Shown here one piece after another: positions 23,111 to 35,484 of a stretch of DNA of 42,710 nt. How positions within the stretch are numbered: position 1 is the stretch's first letter; the number at the start of each line of letters is the position of its first letter. The notes beneath the pieces were generated by a model. That model worked only from the letters and a program-made list of their open reading frames with translations. It made no database searches and had not been told where the DNA came from. The DNA comes from Smittium culicis (taxonomy: Eukaryota > Kickxellomycota > Harpellomycetes > Harpellales > Legeriomycetaceae). The position numbers and the translations under genes were made by a program. The stretch spans positions 1-42,710 of the forward strand of contig LSSN01005778.1 in NCBI GenBank assembly GCA_001970855.1, written 5' to 3'.

Positions 23111-23727
23111 TTTACTTTAATATTTTAGTGTCTACTTTTCAAATTTAACACGTAAGCGTATCATATAAAAACTTTCAAAAATTGATCAATTCGGTAATTT
23201 TTTTAAGCATTTAGTGATTAAAACGTTACAATAAAAACACAAGACGAATTTGAAATACTATACGTTCAGAAAAAAAAAATCTTATATAAAGATAGGAAAA
23301 TTCCTACAAGGAGGATATCGAAAATTTTTAGGAATATAATTTTTTTCCTACTGAGACAAACAATTTCATATTACTCTTTTTATAAATTTAGTATTTTTTT
23401 CTTTTTAATTTTTTGATCAACTTTGTAAATAAAAAAATATACATTAGCCTACGCTATTCAAATCAAAGCTATAAACCAATTAAAAATAAATTACCTAAAC
23501 AAAATTACTTAAAATAAGGCCAAAGCCATGTCAGCCTTCAAAAAAATTACATGAACCCCTAAAATTCAGCCGCAGTATCTGAAACTTCATCATAAATAGG
23601 GGTGCAAAGAGGCGTGCAGCTTCTGAAAAGAAGACGACCATTGGAAATCTACATGCCCACAAATAGAAAAAAAAACAATTTCAATAACTTTAAAAAAGTT
23701 GCACAGTAAATTAAGCCCAATGAAACC

Positions 23728-24051
23728 GTGGCTAAATCTATCGAATCAGCTATGGGCGGTAAAATCGACACCGATCAAACACCAAGCGAGAATATCAGCA
23801 AGCCGATCAGAACTGTAGACTTCGGAACAGATCTTGGCTATCCAATAAGCTCAAATATGTTACACAAGGATGTGCATCACATGTTTCAGGAAAAAGAACG
23901 TAAAATATTTTCCGAAAAAATTTCCGAAAATAAAAATAAAAATTCCTCTAATATTAGCGGGAAATTAAATAACGCAAATTTGATAACCTTAAAATCTGAT
24001 AGTACCAATGCTATAAATGTTTTTTTCATTATGGCAGATGCAGGCGAATAA
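23728..24051 (+). pseudogene. Unassigned 107-codon open frame inside LINE A
   Basis: The frame lies between the ORF1 remnant and the endonuclease. It is hydrophilic, Lys/Asn/Ser-rich, with no motif that I recognise. Its position suggests the C-terminal part of ORF1 or the linker before ORF2. It is probably not a host gene, as sequence on both sides is decayed element. Confidence 0.3.
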
Positions 24052-24659
24052 ATCGAAAAAAACTCTACCAAACTCTTATGTACCTGCTTTTCACGATGTA
24101 AATGAGGACCATAATATGGATGAATATCCTTCTAGTTTTATAATAAAATCTGAAGCCGATTTTAATAAAATTTGAAATGAAATAAAATTAAGTGATGAAT
24201 CACAGATGGAAATAGCTATTGAAAAATATTTAAATGATATATTGGAATATTTGAGAGTTTCATCTATATAAAAGCAATTAAAGAATATAAAAATTATAAA
24301 ACGCCAAAAAAAAAATCAACAAAATGCACGAAATCACAATTTAAATAATTAAATAAATTTCTATTATTTAACTCTGGAGAATTGAATTCCAGCACAGTAA
24401 GGCTTATATAAATAATTTGAGCTTAAAATCAAGCATATACAACACCAAAAAACCAATACAGAAAAATAAAACCTGCAGGCACGAACTTTTAAATTCTAAA
24501 AAATCAACAAAGTTTCTTTCATCAGCCGAAATTAGAAAAATAAAAAAATACAAAAAGCACTAGCAGTGAAAATTCGCGGTTAAATTAATAAAAAATTTAG
24601 AAAGCAAAAAATTATGTATAATTTTGCCTAAGATAATAACAATTAAAACAATAATTTAA

Positions 24660-27600
24660 AAATTATGACTTTTAGCATCAGCGGTATAAAATTAATTTAA
24701 TCTGATTAGGAATTTATTTTACAAAAATCAAAGTCAGATATAATTTTGCTTTAGGAAAAATTTCTGATAAAGAAAACCTATAAATTCAGAGATACAAATT
24801 ATTCGTGCATAGATTCAAAATATGAAATATCAAAAAGCGATATTGGTTTATTAATCGGAGTTCGAGATAAATCTGGACTACAAATAACCGAGTTAAATAT
24901 AAATCCAACTTGGATGTCAGGTGAAATCCAAGGCACTGTGGATAATAAAAATAGCGTTAAAATAAAAACAATTAACTTTCATATACCTATCAGCGGCGTC
25001 AGGAAAAAAAATAATGTAAATCAGATGGTTAATTATATCAAAACCAGACCCAATGAAAAAATATTTGTATGTGGTGATTTCAACATGTATGCTGTGAAAA
25101 CTACAAATTTTCTTAAAAAAATCTGGGATCAAATTTAGTATGGCTTCCGTATCAAACTCCATCAGTATAAGGTGGAATAAGAATAAAATGGGGAGAATGA
25201 TTGATCATATTTTTTTCACCAATATTAATTCTCGGCCAAACAAGCGCACTTCAAATTAATATCTGGATATATCTGGCCATTTTCAGATCACAGCTGAGTG
25301 GTCAAGTTAAGAATTTTGATAGTATAGATACAATAAAAAAATCAGCATATATAAAATGAAATTGATCAGCGACCAGTTAAAAAATAAAGACCGATTTGAT
25401 TCATTATCGTCGATTCAATCAACGTTGGTAATGATATAAATGAATTGATTAATATAACATGGAAAACCCCCGATTATCTAGGAATTTTGGACGGTCAGGA
25501 TGACCAAAAAAAATTTTTTTTATCATCAAAAACTATTAAAAAATAAAGAAAAAAAATTCAAAATTTATACAAAGTTTTAAATCGATTTTGAAACTTCTAA
25601 ATAGGTCAAAAATGACTCAAAGTCAAATAAATCTGATTTGAAGAAATTTTATATTAAAAAATTAAAAAATCTTAATTACCATCTTTTAAATAATGATTCC
25701 ACAAAAACATGGAATTTCATTAGAATCTCTACAAATAACGCAAAAAAAATTTTTCTAATGGCCAATTATTCGACGAAATTAAAAATAATCCTGCTGATAA
25801 CAAGAAAAAAAATATAATCTTGAAACAATAATTTCAAAAATCTAGCTGAAAATCACTGCGGCAATAGCAAGTCTTCAAAAAAGTGTGAAATTTTCATTGA
25901 AAATTATGTTGATATATTCCCAGAGTGTGATGAATGCATTTTTTGAGACAGAATTTTGACTGCTATCAAATAAATACCTAATAACAAAGCACCTGACATC
26001 GATGAAATACCAAATGAAATTTACAAAATAATTTCTGAAGAAAAATCACAGAGTCAAAGTTCTCGAAATTTTTATTTAGGATTTTAGAAATTATGTAGAA
26101 AAAGGGCGAAATTCCAAAAACTATCGACACGAGTGTTGTGACGCCTATATCCAAAAAAAGGCGATTTCAAAGATACAAACAATTACAGAGGAATACCACT
26201 TTTTCTTAATCTTGATAAAATTTTGTATAAAACATAAGCCAACAAATTAAGGAAAATCAGCAGAAAATATAGTATAATATAAACTAAGTAGGCAGGTTTT
26301 CGATCACGGGAAGAGTGTGTCGCACAAGCCACAGTGATATATAAAATTATCAAACGACGCAAAATTCAAAATTTAGAAACATGGATAGGATTTATAGATT
26401 TCGCAAAGGCTTATGATATGGTACCATATAATGCGCTAATATATAAACTTAGAAGCATCGGATTGGAGGAAAAATTTTAAATTTAATTTTAGGACTGTAC
26501 AGATCACCAAAAATAACAGTGAAAATATGAAATTTCCGAAAAATCTGACTGCAACTGCGGTGTGCGGCAAGGTTGCCCCACATTGTCAATTTTAAATTTT
26601 AATTAAAGATATTTTAGATGGAATAAAAGGTTTTTTTTTATGTCTAAGAAAAAGAATTCCAGGTCTACTATTTGTATATGATGCAGTAGTAATTGAAGAC
26701 TCTGTTGAAAAGCCTCGAGACTCATTGGATAAAATATCTGATTATTCGAATGAATATAATATGTAAATTAGTAATTAATAATATAGAATTTTAAAAATAA
26801 ATTCAAAAAATAATTTCAAATTTAGATAACAAAATCATGAAATAATGATTTTGTAAAAATAAGAATATCTTTGATAATTTTTTAAGGAAAATTTGAATGC
26901 ATTATCCGAAATAAAAATGAGGGAAAAGACACGTTTTGCAGCTATGGATTTTTAGAGAGAATAGATACATCTACTGCACTAAAAATAAACCTATAAATAT
27001 TGTACTGATTCCTATTGGCTGTTATCGCCGAGAAACTTTTGGAATGAGTGAACAGAGATAGAAAAATTCAAATTGAAGTCAATAAATCGATAAGAATAGT
27101 AGCTAGTGTAGAAAAATCAAAATCTAAGGAAAGGCTAAGTAAACAGTTTGGAATTAAATCGGTATTTTTAAGAACAAGCGTGGTTCTAAAGCACGCAATA
27201 GTAAAATGGAAAAATAATAAAAAACGTAGATTTCCGAGCTAACTAAATTTACATACAGATCAAGAATGAACACTTGGGTATCAGGCACTAATAAGTGGAT
27301 AAAAAAATATTTCAGTGCAATAAACATAATAACGTGCGAAATAAGCTAGTGTATAAGAAAGTGGCTAATAATAAATCGAAAATTCATAAATGGGCAATTG
27401 ATAGAGGAATTAAGAGTACATATATCTGGATTAACTTGCATGCTATTTTTTCTGAAAAGCAAATGTGATTCCAGGAATTTAGTAAAATCAGAACAGGCCA
27501 ATTCAAAAATCATAAACGAGAAATACAAAAATTTCTGCCAATTTTGTAATAAGGCCGTTCCAGAAACGGTTGAACATGTATTTTTAGTGTATGGAAGGTG

Positions 27601-27667
27601 GAAAGCCATACGCTTAGATAATATTGAGCGATTTTTTTTAAAAAAAATATTAATTTTTTCAATTTAA
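24660..27667 (+). pseudogene. LINE A ORF2 remnant (APE endonuclease, RT, CCHC finger)
   Basis: Endonuclease: KSDIILL at about 24733, the GDFNM strand at 25072-25086 and MIDHIFF near 25198, all catalytic landmarks of the APE family. RT: PNNKAPDIDEIPNEIYK at about 25978, NNYRGIPLF at about 26180, AGFRSREECVAQA near 26288, motif A IGFIDFAKAYDMVPY at about 26385-26429, motif B CGVRQGCPT near 26558, and motif C decayed to FVYDAVV (26670-26692), where F/YADD is expected. The end has CQFCNKAVPETVEHVFL (27536-27590), a LINE C-terminal finger. Stops and frameshifts are dense throughout. Confidence 0.75.
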
Positions 27668-29429
27668 ATTTTTCTACTACTTCCGACATAGATAAAATGT
27701 AACAGGCTGGAAAACTTCTTGGGGGGGGGGGGTCAGAAAATCTTTTAACCTACCTCGTATAGGCAACTCTTACCGAATTATTTAGCTGGTAATAACAGAA
27801 ATTTTGGATGGCATTAGTGCTACCCTATTGCTAATGCTTGAAATTATTAGTGAATCACTAGCTCCTTTAAACCGATGCCCAATTGGTATGGAGCTTTTAG
27901 AGCGGAGTAAAAGAGTTGGATAGAATTTTTTTTCTTTTTAAAGATTTTTTTAGCACTTTTTAATTAATCATTTTCATTTAAGTAAGTTTTATTAAAAATA
28001 AAAATTTAACAAAAATCTTTATCTCTGAATAAGAATTAATTTTTTCTTTTTTAAATCAATGTTAAATTAAAAAAATATTATCCGTCTCTCATAAACAAAT
28101 AAAAATTTTTAATAGACCAATAATATCAGAGTAATCAAGCTAACTAAAACCAGACTCAAAAACCCGAGTCATAAGTTCTTGAAACGATCATGAATGACCG
28201 TCCAGGTTTAGTGTCTGTTTATGCTAATAAAGAAAGAAAGTAATAAAAAAAGCGAGTATCTATCAAACACCTCTTGTATGAAAATCTAGCCCAAATCTCG
28301 GAGGTGATATTCACACAATGCAGTTGTGAATAAAGGCTTAGAGTTGACTCGTTAAGATTTCAAGATAAAGCTGAAGAGGTTTTTAGCACCATTACTAAAT
28401 CGATAGTTCATTACAATACGTCATATAAATACCTAAGTAAGATTTAAAAATTTTCATATTTTTTGATTCTAAATCATGAGTAGAATTTTTTTAGCAAACC
28501 CGAATATTTTTCAAAGGCGAAGAATAAAATTCTCCAATAATTTAATTGCTATCTATGATTTAATAAATATAGTCATCACCAATTTTAAAGATAAGTCCAT
28601 CAATAAGTCTTTCAAGGTATTCAAAGCTACTTTTATTCTCATTTGAACTATTATGGTAGAAATTCATGGGGCTAAATGTAGCAAAAATGTTAAAATTGTT
28701 TTTAAAAAAAGATCAAATGGTTTTATACCTCCATTCATGCAAGAAAATACATTATTTGGTATTTATTATATTAACTCTCAAAGTTTATGGTATTATTGGA
28801 AATATGTTGTCTATATTAAAAAAAAAATTTCGTAAATTATAAGAAAAAGAGGAGGAAAAAATAGATAAACTTATAAAACCCCAATCCTATAAAAAAAGCT
28901 ATACTAACCCATATATCACGAATTATCTGGGAAAAACAAAGATTTTAATCTTAAGAGCAAAAAATTAACCATAAGCACAAAAAATGAAAATTAAGTAGAT
29001 TTATGTATTAAAAAAAATATAATAAAAAAATCTATATTAATTTCAAATAAATTGAAAGCAAAAATTATTATGAAAATTTCAATAGATAATTCTAAAAGAA
29101 ATCGAAACACTATATTAATTAACGCAAACAATTAGGATAAAGCCGTATGACCTAATTCACCTACGTAAAGCGTACAAAAGACCTCAATTAAGATTCCTTA
29201 AAGTACATGACCTATACGATAATATCAAGTAAACAGGTTCAGTATAAAGAAAGCTCATAAAGTAGAGTATAATTTACAATAATTAAAAATCATGCTAATG
29301 ATCAAAATACTAATTTAAAATTTTTTATAAAGCCTATTCTATCAAAATGGAGCTTCTTATAGAAAAAGGCGATGTAAAAATAGAAATTCTACAAACTCCT
29401 ACTTATAATAATCTGCAATTTTATGATTT
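27668..29429. other. LINE A 3' flank and unassigned decayed sequence before LINE B
   Basis: A 12-base G run sits at 27721-27732, striking in this AT-rich DNA. The 27730-27920 stretch has more balanced composition and may be the 3' untranslated part of LINE A or an older insert. From 28.0 kb on, only short frames without a motif are seen, including 60 codons at 28653-28835. By position this should hold the LINE B ORF1, but I could not recognise it. Confidence 0.35.
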
Positions 29430-31640
29430 CTAAAAACAAAAATAACAAAATAAAAGTATAACTAGGAATATTCAAGGATTAATAGAAAGAAATAAAAGAT
29501 AATATGATGAAATTATTAAAAAAATCCAAAGCAAACATAATATTTCTTCATGAAACAGACTAAAATTCAAATAAATGACGATGTTTGGTGAATAGCTGTC
29601 ATTTTGACTCAATGAGCACATAAAAAGTCACTAAAATATTAAAAAATGATGATTTTAAAATATATTAGTTTTGCACAATGAAAAGTGTGAGAATATTAAA
29701 AAGATGATAAAAAACACCAATTTCAAGGAAAAAATCCAAATATTAAATTTATATGAACTTGCTGTGCCCAAACTCAGAAAAATATTCTATAACAGAATCG
29801 AAAATTTATTTTTAAATAAAAACAAAATTATCCTTTTGGACTTTAATATTTTTAGTATGACCAAAGAGATAGAATATCTTATATAAAAAAAAAACACTAT
29901 AAGTGAGCTGTGCCTAATAGAGAATTATAAATCATAACTTGAGTTGATATTTATTAAGAGTATACCGAAAAAATACAAAGTTAAAATTAGCTGTACCTCT
30001 CTGTAAGAACTCGTCCTCATAATGTAGATTGTCGAAGACAAAAACTGGCTTAACAGTGGATCATTGTGGTTCAAAATGATCTATGCGAATCCTGAACTAC
30101 CTTGTCTACTGGTATGGAAAAAATATAATAGAGAATAAAATATATTCTTAAAATAATACTTAAACGACAGCTTTTCCTACTCAAGGAAAAGTAAGTCGTT
30201 TAATTTTTAGTTTTAAAACAACTATTAGTTTTCTCCATTTTTATCTTTCTTTTATAATAGTTATCATAAGTCCAGTTTTATATTCATATTAGTACTCTCC
30301 CAAAATAAATAAACATAAACTTTAGCCTGGTCTTAACGCTCTCATAGCGGTCATTTTATCAACGAATTAGACCACATTTTAGTCTCAAATTCTTGGATAG
30401 AAAATTATCGAAATATTTATGTAGAAAATCGAAAAATCTTTGACCATAAAATATTTCCTACAAGTATAGACCGAAAAATAAGTACTTTGTTATGGCATCA
30501 ATCAAAGCAATTGAATTAAAATTGGCGCTACTGGAAGACACTAAATGTATTAAAATCATTGAAAATATCGCTTCTAATTTGTAAAAAAAAAATTTTTTTA
30601 CACTAATTACCGGGTATTTTTTATAAAAGAAACAATAAGAATTAATTGAAATCGGTAAAAATAAAGTTAGTAAAAAAAGAAAATTTAATGAACTCGCTAA
30701 AAATAAATAGCACTAAAATGGCGATAGATTGTGGGTATTAAAAAAAGCTTGATTGCGGAATTTTCAATATTAAAAAAAGGCCTTAAAAACAACTGAAATG
30801 ATTTCTTTAGTCTCAAGATCGATAGTAAAGTGGTTTGAGGACTATATGAGGTCCAATTCATATCTTAATAGGTCTATAAAAATACTAGAAACATCGCCAG
30901 AAACTAATATCCTTGTAAATATCGAAAAATATATAGCTAGTAACCCAGACGGATTTGAAAATATTATTTTTAAAATTCTACACTAATTTCTATGTTCAGG
31001 GAAAACCTGATTTATATTCGCAAAATTTGCTACCATTTAATGTTGAATATGTATTCTGTCTGTCATAAAAATTAGAAATTTCAAAATTAAAATCTTGGTA
31101 GAAAATCTAATACTAAATTAAAAGCACCAAAAGAAATTATACGCAAGAAATATATTGTGGAATTTTTGAATTCTATAAAAAAGTTTAAAAAAAACTCTAA
31201 GTTAGCTAAGCACTTTAACAGTTTTTCTTTTTTAAAAAAAGCGTAACATAATGAATTCAGTAGATCGATAATATCACTGCTGAAAAAAAAAGGAGATAGA
31301 AGGGAGGTCGGAAAGACTCAGTTTGGATTTATTCGAGGAAGAAATATTTTCGAAAATATTTTCACCTTTAATTCAGTATTAGAATGATCAAAAAAGTCTC
31401 CTGAGACGACCAAAGGTGTATTAGTGCTTATTGATCAACAAAACACATATGATAGGATATACAGTTTCTACCTTAAAAATTATCTACTAAACTCGAATTC
31501 CTACAATAATTATCCAATTGAGTTCAATTTTTATACAAAAAGTATAACGTCCTCTCTCTTCTTCGAAGGCCATTTTATCTGAACCGACCAATTAAAATCG
31601 TCAAATATTCTTTATAAAATATTATAAAAGCTTAAAATTT
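29430..31640 (+). mobile_element. LINE B: decayed L1/Tx1-like non-LTR retrotransposon (endonuclease and RT remnants)
   Basis: On the plus strand, ITRNIQGLIERNK at about 29457 matches the endonuclease start of LINE C (LTTFNVKGI), followed in another frame by KSKANIIFLHET (about 29523), and LLDFNIF (29834-29854), the decayed form of GDLN. The RT is represented by TQFGFIRGRNIFENIF (about 31318-31365) and LIDQQNTYDRIYSFYLKN (about 31428-31481), matching SRFIKNRNIFDNII and LDQEKDYDKVDW of LINE C. The RT stops soon after motif A, so the 3' half is missing, possibly cut by the LINE C insertion just downstream. Many stops and frameshifts. Confidence 0.7.
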
Positions 31641-31668
31641 AACTCAACTAGCGCTCATAATTAGCGTA

Positions 31669-33168
31669 ATGGAAACTAACGAAAATAGTTCCAAGCACCT
31701 CACCAACTTAAGTTGGGCAAATGTGGTCGCTACTGATCCTAAACCTTCAGAAGACATTGGAGTGGGTAGGAAAAAAATTATCTATAAACATGCTAATATA
31801 TATAAGTCTGTATCAATTTTGGAAAAAATATCTGGTATGGTACCAAAGGAAAAAATTATCGTGTGTATGGGGGGGGGTACCCCTATTGAGCTTGTTTATA
31901 GACTAGGAAAATTTAAAGTCAACATTGACCTTGTTATAGAAAAAATACTTAATCAAATTAACTATATTCAATCATGTTTTGAAATCGATACTAGAAGAAA
32001 ATTTTTATTTTTAAAGTTTAGAGATAACGAAAGTAAAGAATTAGCAAAGTTTAAAGAAATAAAATACCAAGATAAAAAATTTGACCTTCTCGAAAACTCG
32101 GTCTACAACCATGAATATAAATTCATAACAATACAATCATATAATGGGCTGAACATATGGGATGTGGCTCAGGGGGCTCATGATATATTGGTAAATATAG
32201 GAGAAGTTTTGGAAATTACAGCACTAAAACATGCTAAATTCAATTCTTTCCCATCAAAAAGTATAAAATTAATTGTTAAAACAAAAAGAGAAAACGAAAT
32301 ACCATCTATTATCGAAGTTAACGACGTCAAAGTAGTAATATTGTGGAACGGCGCGAAAATTATATGCACATACTGTAAAGAAACAACGCACTGGAAAAAT
32401 GAATGCCCAGAAATTTAATCTAAAAACGAAAAAATAATCAAAAGAACAAGAAATTATAATCCAAAAAATATTAAAAAATTATTTATTAAAGAAACAAATA
32501 ATAAAACTGAAATAAATAATAAAAGCGAAAAAAATTTAAAAAATGAAAATACCAAAAAAATTAATACTGAAAAAAATGTCGAAGAAATTGGCCAATTTCA
32601 AAAATCGGAACCAATTCTGACCTCGTCTGAGCAAGGGAATATTTTTAAATGAAAACCGATGTTAGAAACTTCTATTAGTCAAAAAATATTTAGCCAAAAA
32701 ACCATTCTTGCTAAAAACGCAAAGAGTGAAAGTTTAAACATAAATGTTAATAATAATATTGAATTAAAAAAGCTACCAGAAAGAGATCCTGATTTGATGA
32801 GAGCCCCTACTGACCTCGGGAATAAGCTATTTATCAAAGTTAGTGATATAAGAAAGACACTTGGAAAAAAACCTACTTTAGAAGATAAGCTATTAATAAT
32901 GAAAAAAATTAAAATTAAAGCTAAAAATAGAGAAAAAGAAATCTCAGAACGATATTTTAACAAAAGAAAAGAATTACCATAATTATCAACAATACCAACC
33001 GACGAAAAAGTATCTGCAAAATCACTATCTTTATTAAAAAGCTCCTCAAGTTATTTATTAAGTTCTGATATAAAAGAAATAAATTCCAATAATCATACAG
33101 AAGTAGAGGATTTTTCTTTCGAAGTAAGAAAATCTACTGACATCTCCACTGTCATGGAGAAAGAATAA
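31669..33168 (+). pseudogene. LINE C ORF1, CCHC gag-like protein with three in-frame stops
   Basis: A single reading frame of 499 codons runs from ATG 31669 to TAA 33166-33168 with no frameshift and only three internal stops: TAA 32416, TGA 32650 and TAA 32980. Residues 1-245 hold the gag-like domain; near its end come IPSIIEVNDVKVVILWNGAK and the zinc knuckle CTYCKETTHWKNEC, a perfect C-X2-C-X4-H-X4-C. The remaining half is Lys/Asn/Glu-rich. The protein is expected to bind element RNA. Each stop could arise from CAA or CGA by one C-to-T change. A 9-base G run lies inside the frame near 31869. Confidence 0.75.
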
Positions 33169-33233
33169 ATCTAATACAAATGGAAAAAGAAAATATTAAA
33201 ATCTACAAAAAAACAATCAAAAAACAATGAAAG

Positions 33234-33965
33234 AAAAAAAAAACACTAACAACCTTTAACGTCAAAGGAATTGCAGACAACAAAAAAAAGAACAGATTAT
33301 TTCCATACCTAAAAAAGTTCATCAAGTCTGATATATTATGCTTACAAGAAATCAACATTAAAAATGAAGACAAAAATTTTTGGTCAAGCTATTGGCAGAA
33401 AAAAGCTATTTCGTCTAAATATACAGCTACAATCATAAATAACTATGATTTTTCAATTAACTCCAATCATCAATATTTTGAGGGTAGAATTAACATTAAA
33501 GATATTTCTATGGCAAATAAAGAACAACTTAAAATACTAAACCTTTACTTACCCAATAATAAAATTGAAAGAAGAATAGTAATAGAATTTCTACATGACA
33601 AATTAATAAATACAACCAATAAAAATGACAACCTTATTATACTAGGCGATCTTAATATGGTAGAAAATGAGCAAAATGATAGATACCTCGCAAAAATATC
33701 AAATAATAAAGAATGGGAAAACATTGAGATTCTGATGAACCAATACAATTTGATAAATACCATATCCAGGCTTAACCCAAAGGACCATATTTTTACATGG
33801 GAAGACTACTTAGGAAAACACAAATCTAGAATAGACCATATACTTACCCATAGAAGCCAATTAAATAGCTCAAAAATTTTAGATATTGGGTCTACGGAAT
33901 TCTTGGACCACAAATGCATTACAATCCAATTAAAAATGGGATCATACACTAGAAAAAAAAAATAG
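33234..33965 (+). pseudogene. LINE C ORF2 endonuclease domain (APE type)
   Basis: The frame is open throughout this domain. Landmarks are LTTFNVKGI at the start, SDILCLQEIN (catalytic Glu), LIILGDLNM (Asp and Asn), KSRIDHILTH and the final FLDHKCITIQL, where the usual SDH motif is LDH. All main active-site residues except possibly that Ser are present. It would nick target DNA to prime reverse transcription. The frame ends at TAG 33963 directly after a run of nine A, and coding continues in another frame. Confidence 0.75.
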
Positions 33966-34051
33966 CTGGAAACTAAATGCGAAACTAATTGAAGTGTCGG
34001 AATTATCAAATCAAATTAACATGTATTTATATATAGAATGTAATTCATTAA

Positions 34052-34642
34052 GTGATTGGACCACACTCAAGGCAAATATTAAAAAAAAATACTAACTACG
34101 GAAAACTCGCAAACAAAAATATTGTAATAGAAAATCTAGAATCAACAAATAGTATGATTGGAAGACTGCTAAAAAAAATCTTCCACCAATCAAGAAACAA
34201 GGCAAGGTACATAAAAGAAATGGAGGCTAATGAAAATGAGGTTATTAATATTAAAAAAGAAAAGTTAAACGGAGTAATTATACGATCTAGAGCCAATTGG
34301 TCAGAAAAAAATGAAAAATCAAACAAATATATCAACGGACTGCTTAAGTCAAGAGAAAAACGTAAGGAATTATGCGAGATATCCAATGAAAAAGGGGAAC
34401 TGATAACAGAAAAAAAAGATATTGAAAAAGAAGTACATTCTTTTTATAGAACCTTGTTCCAAAAAAATCCAGTTCTAACCTCAAGCCAATCAACTTTATT
34501 GTCGAATGTAGAAAGTAAACTTAACGAAGCTGAAATATATAGCTTAGATAAAAAAATTGACAAAACCGAAATAATGAATGTGATAGAGGAATCACCCAAT
34601 AACAAATCCCCAGTTCCAGACGGATTATGCTTTGAATTTTAA
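34052..34642 (+). pseudogene. LINE C ORF2 linker between endonuclease and RT
   Basis: A Lys/Glu-rich helical stretch typical of the region before LINE RTs. It includes RANWSEKNEKSNKYI, SFYRTLFQKNP and the first RT motif NNKSPVPDGLCFEF. It begins in a new frame after A runs near 33950 and 34081, and ends at TAA before another A run at about 34640. Confidence 0.7.
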
Positions 34643-34689
34643 AAAAAATATCTAATAATTTAGTAAAGATTTTTAATAGCCATGAAGAA

Positions 34690-35484
34690 ATGAAAAAAAG
34701 GAACCACCTGAATGGCGGATCGAAAATTACTTTAATACCTAAAAAAGGTGGTTTAAAAAGCCTCAAAAACTATAGGCCAATTACTCTATCAAATACAGAT
34801 GAAACAATATATACCAAAGTATTAACTAAAAGACTTGAAAATGTAATTGGAAGCTTAATTGATAATCTACAATCAAGATTTATCAAAAATAGAAACATAT
34901 TTGATAATATAATCTCCACAAATTTTTTGTTCGAAAATAGAAAAAGCGACCCAGCTACAACCAACGGATATTTAAATATGCTAGATCAAGAAAAAGATTA
35001 CGATAAAGTCGATTGGGGATACCTTTTTATTTGCTTAGAAAATTTTGGCTTTAGTCAGTTCATTAACAAAGTCAAAAATATCTATAATTGGTCAATTACA
35101 AGGGTAATCATTAATGGGACCCTCACAGAACCAATAAAAATTGAACAAGAAATCAGGCAAGGAGACCCCCTCTCTTCATTGTTGTATAATCTAATTATAA
35201 AACCATTCCTAAATACTATAAATAAGGAAAATAAAGGAATATCAGTAGGTAAAAAAAATTTTAAATACTTAGCATACGCAGATGATCTGCTAATTGGTAT
35301 CAAAGACCCTCATGATGAAAAAATAGTCAATGACACTCTAAAACTTCACTCTCTAGCATCAAATGCAAAAATAAATGTCGATAAAATAATCTACATAAAG
35401 TTAGGTACTCCAGAAAGTGGTTGGCTAGACCATAAATCACTCAAACCAACAGAATCTTTAAAATATCTTGGGATTTACTTCTGA
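34690..35484 (+). pseudogene. LINE C reverse transcriptase core (motifs intact)
   Basis: A 264-codon frame holds the RT palm and fingers: ITLIPKKGG, NYRPITLSNTDETIYTKVL, SRFIKNRNIFDNII, motif A LDQEKDYDKVDW with its catalytic Asp, motif B RQGDPLSSLLYNLI, and motif C LAYADDLLIGI with both catalytic Asp. LKYLGIYF ends the frame at TGA. The LDQEK-YD-VDW form is typical of the L1/Tx1 group in lower eukaryotes. Confidence 0.85.

Larger units (their letters stand above)
22314..27667 (+). mobile_element. LINE A: decayed non-LTR retrotransposon (ORF1, endonuclease, reverse transcriptase, zinc finger)
   Basis: The plus strand shows, in order, the pieces of a complete non-LTR element, each interrupted by many stops and frame changes: a gag-like ORF1 (22.3-23.1 kb), an APE-type endonuclease (24.7-25.3 kb), a reverse transcriptase (25.97-26.8 kb) and a C-terminal cysteine/histidine finger (27.53-27.60 kb). 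The RT reads NNYRGIPLF and IGFIDFAKAYDMVPY, of a type different from LINE B and C. Boundaries are approximate; no target-site duplication was identified. The element is dead. Confidence 0.8.

Noticed and set aside
31669..33168. Reassigned stop codons in LINE C ORF1
   Set aside because: All host genes in the window end at ordinary TAA or TAG and have no internal stops, so mutation is the simpler explanation.
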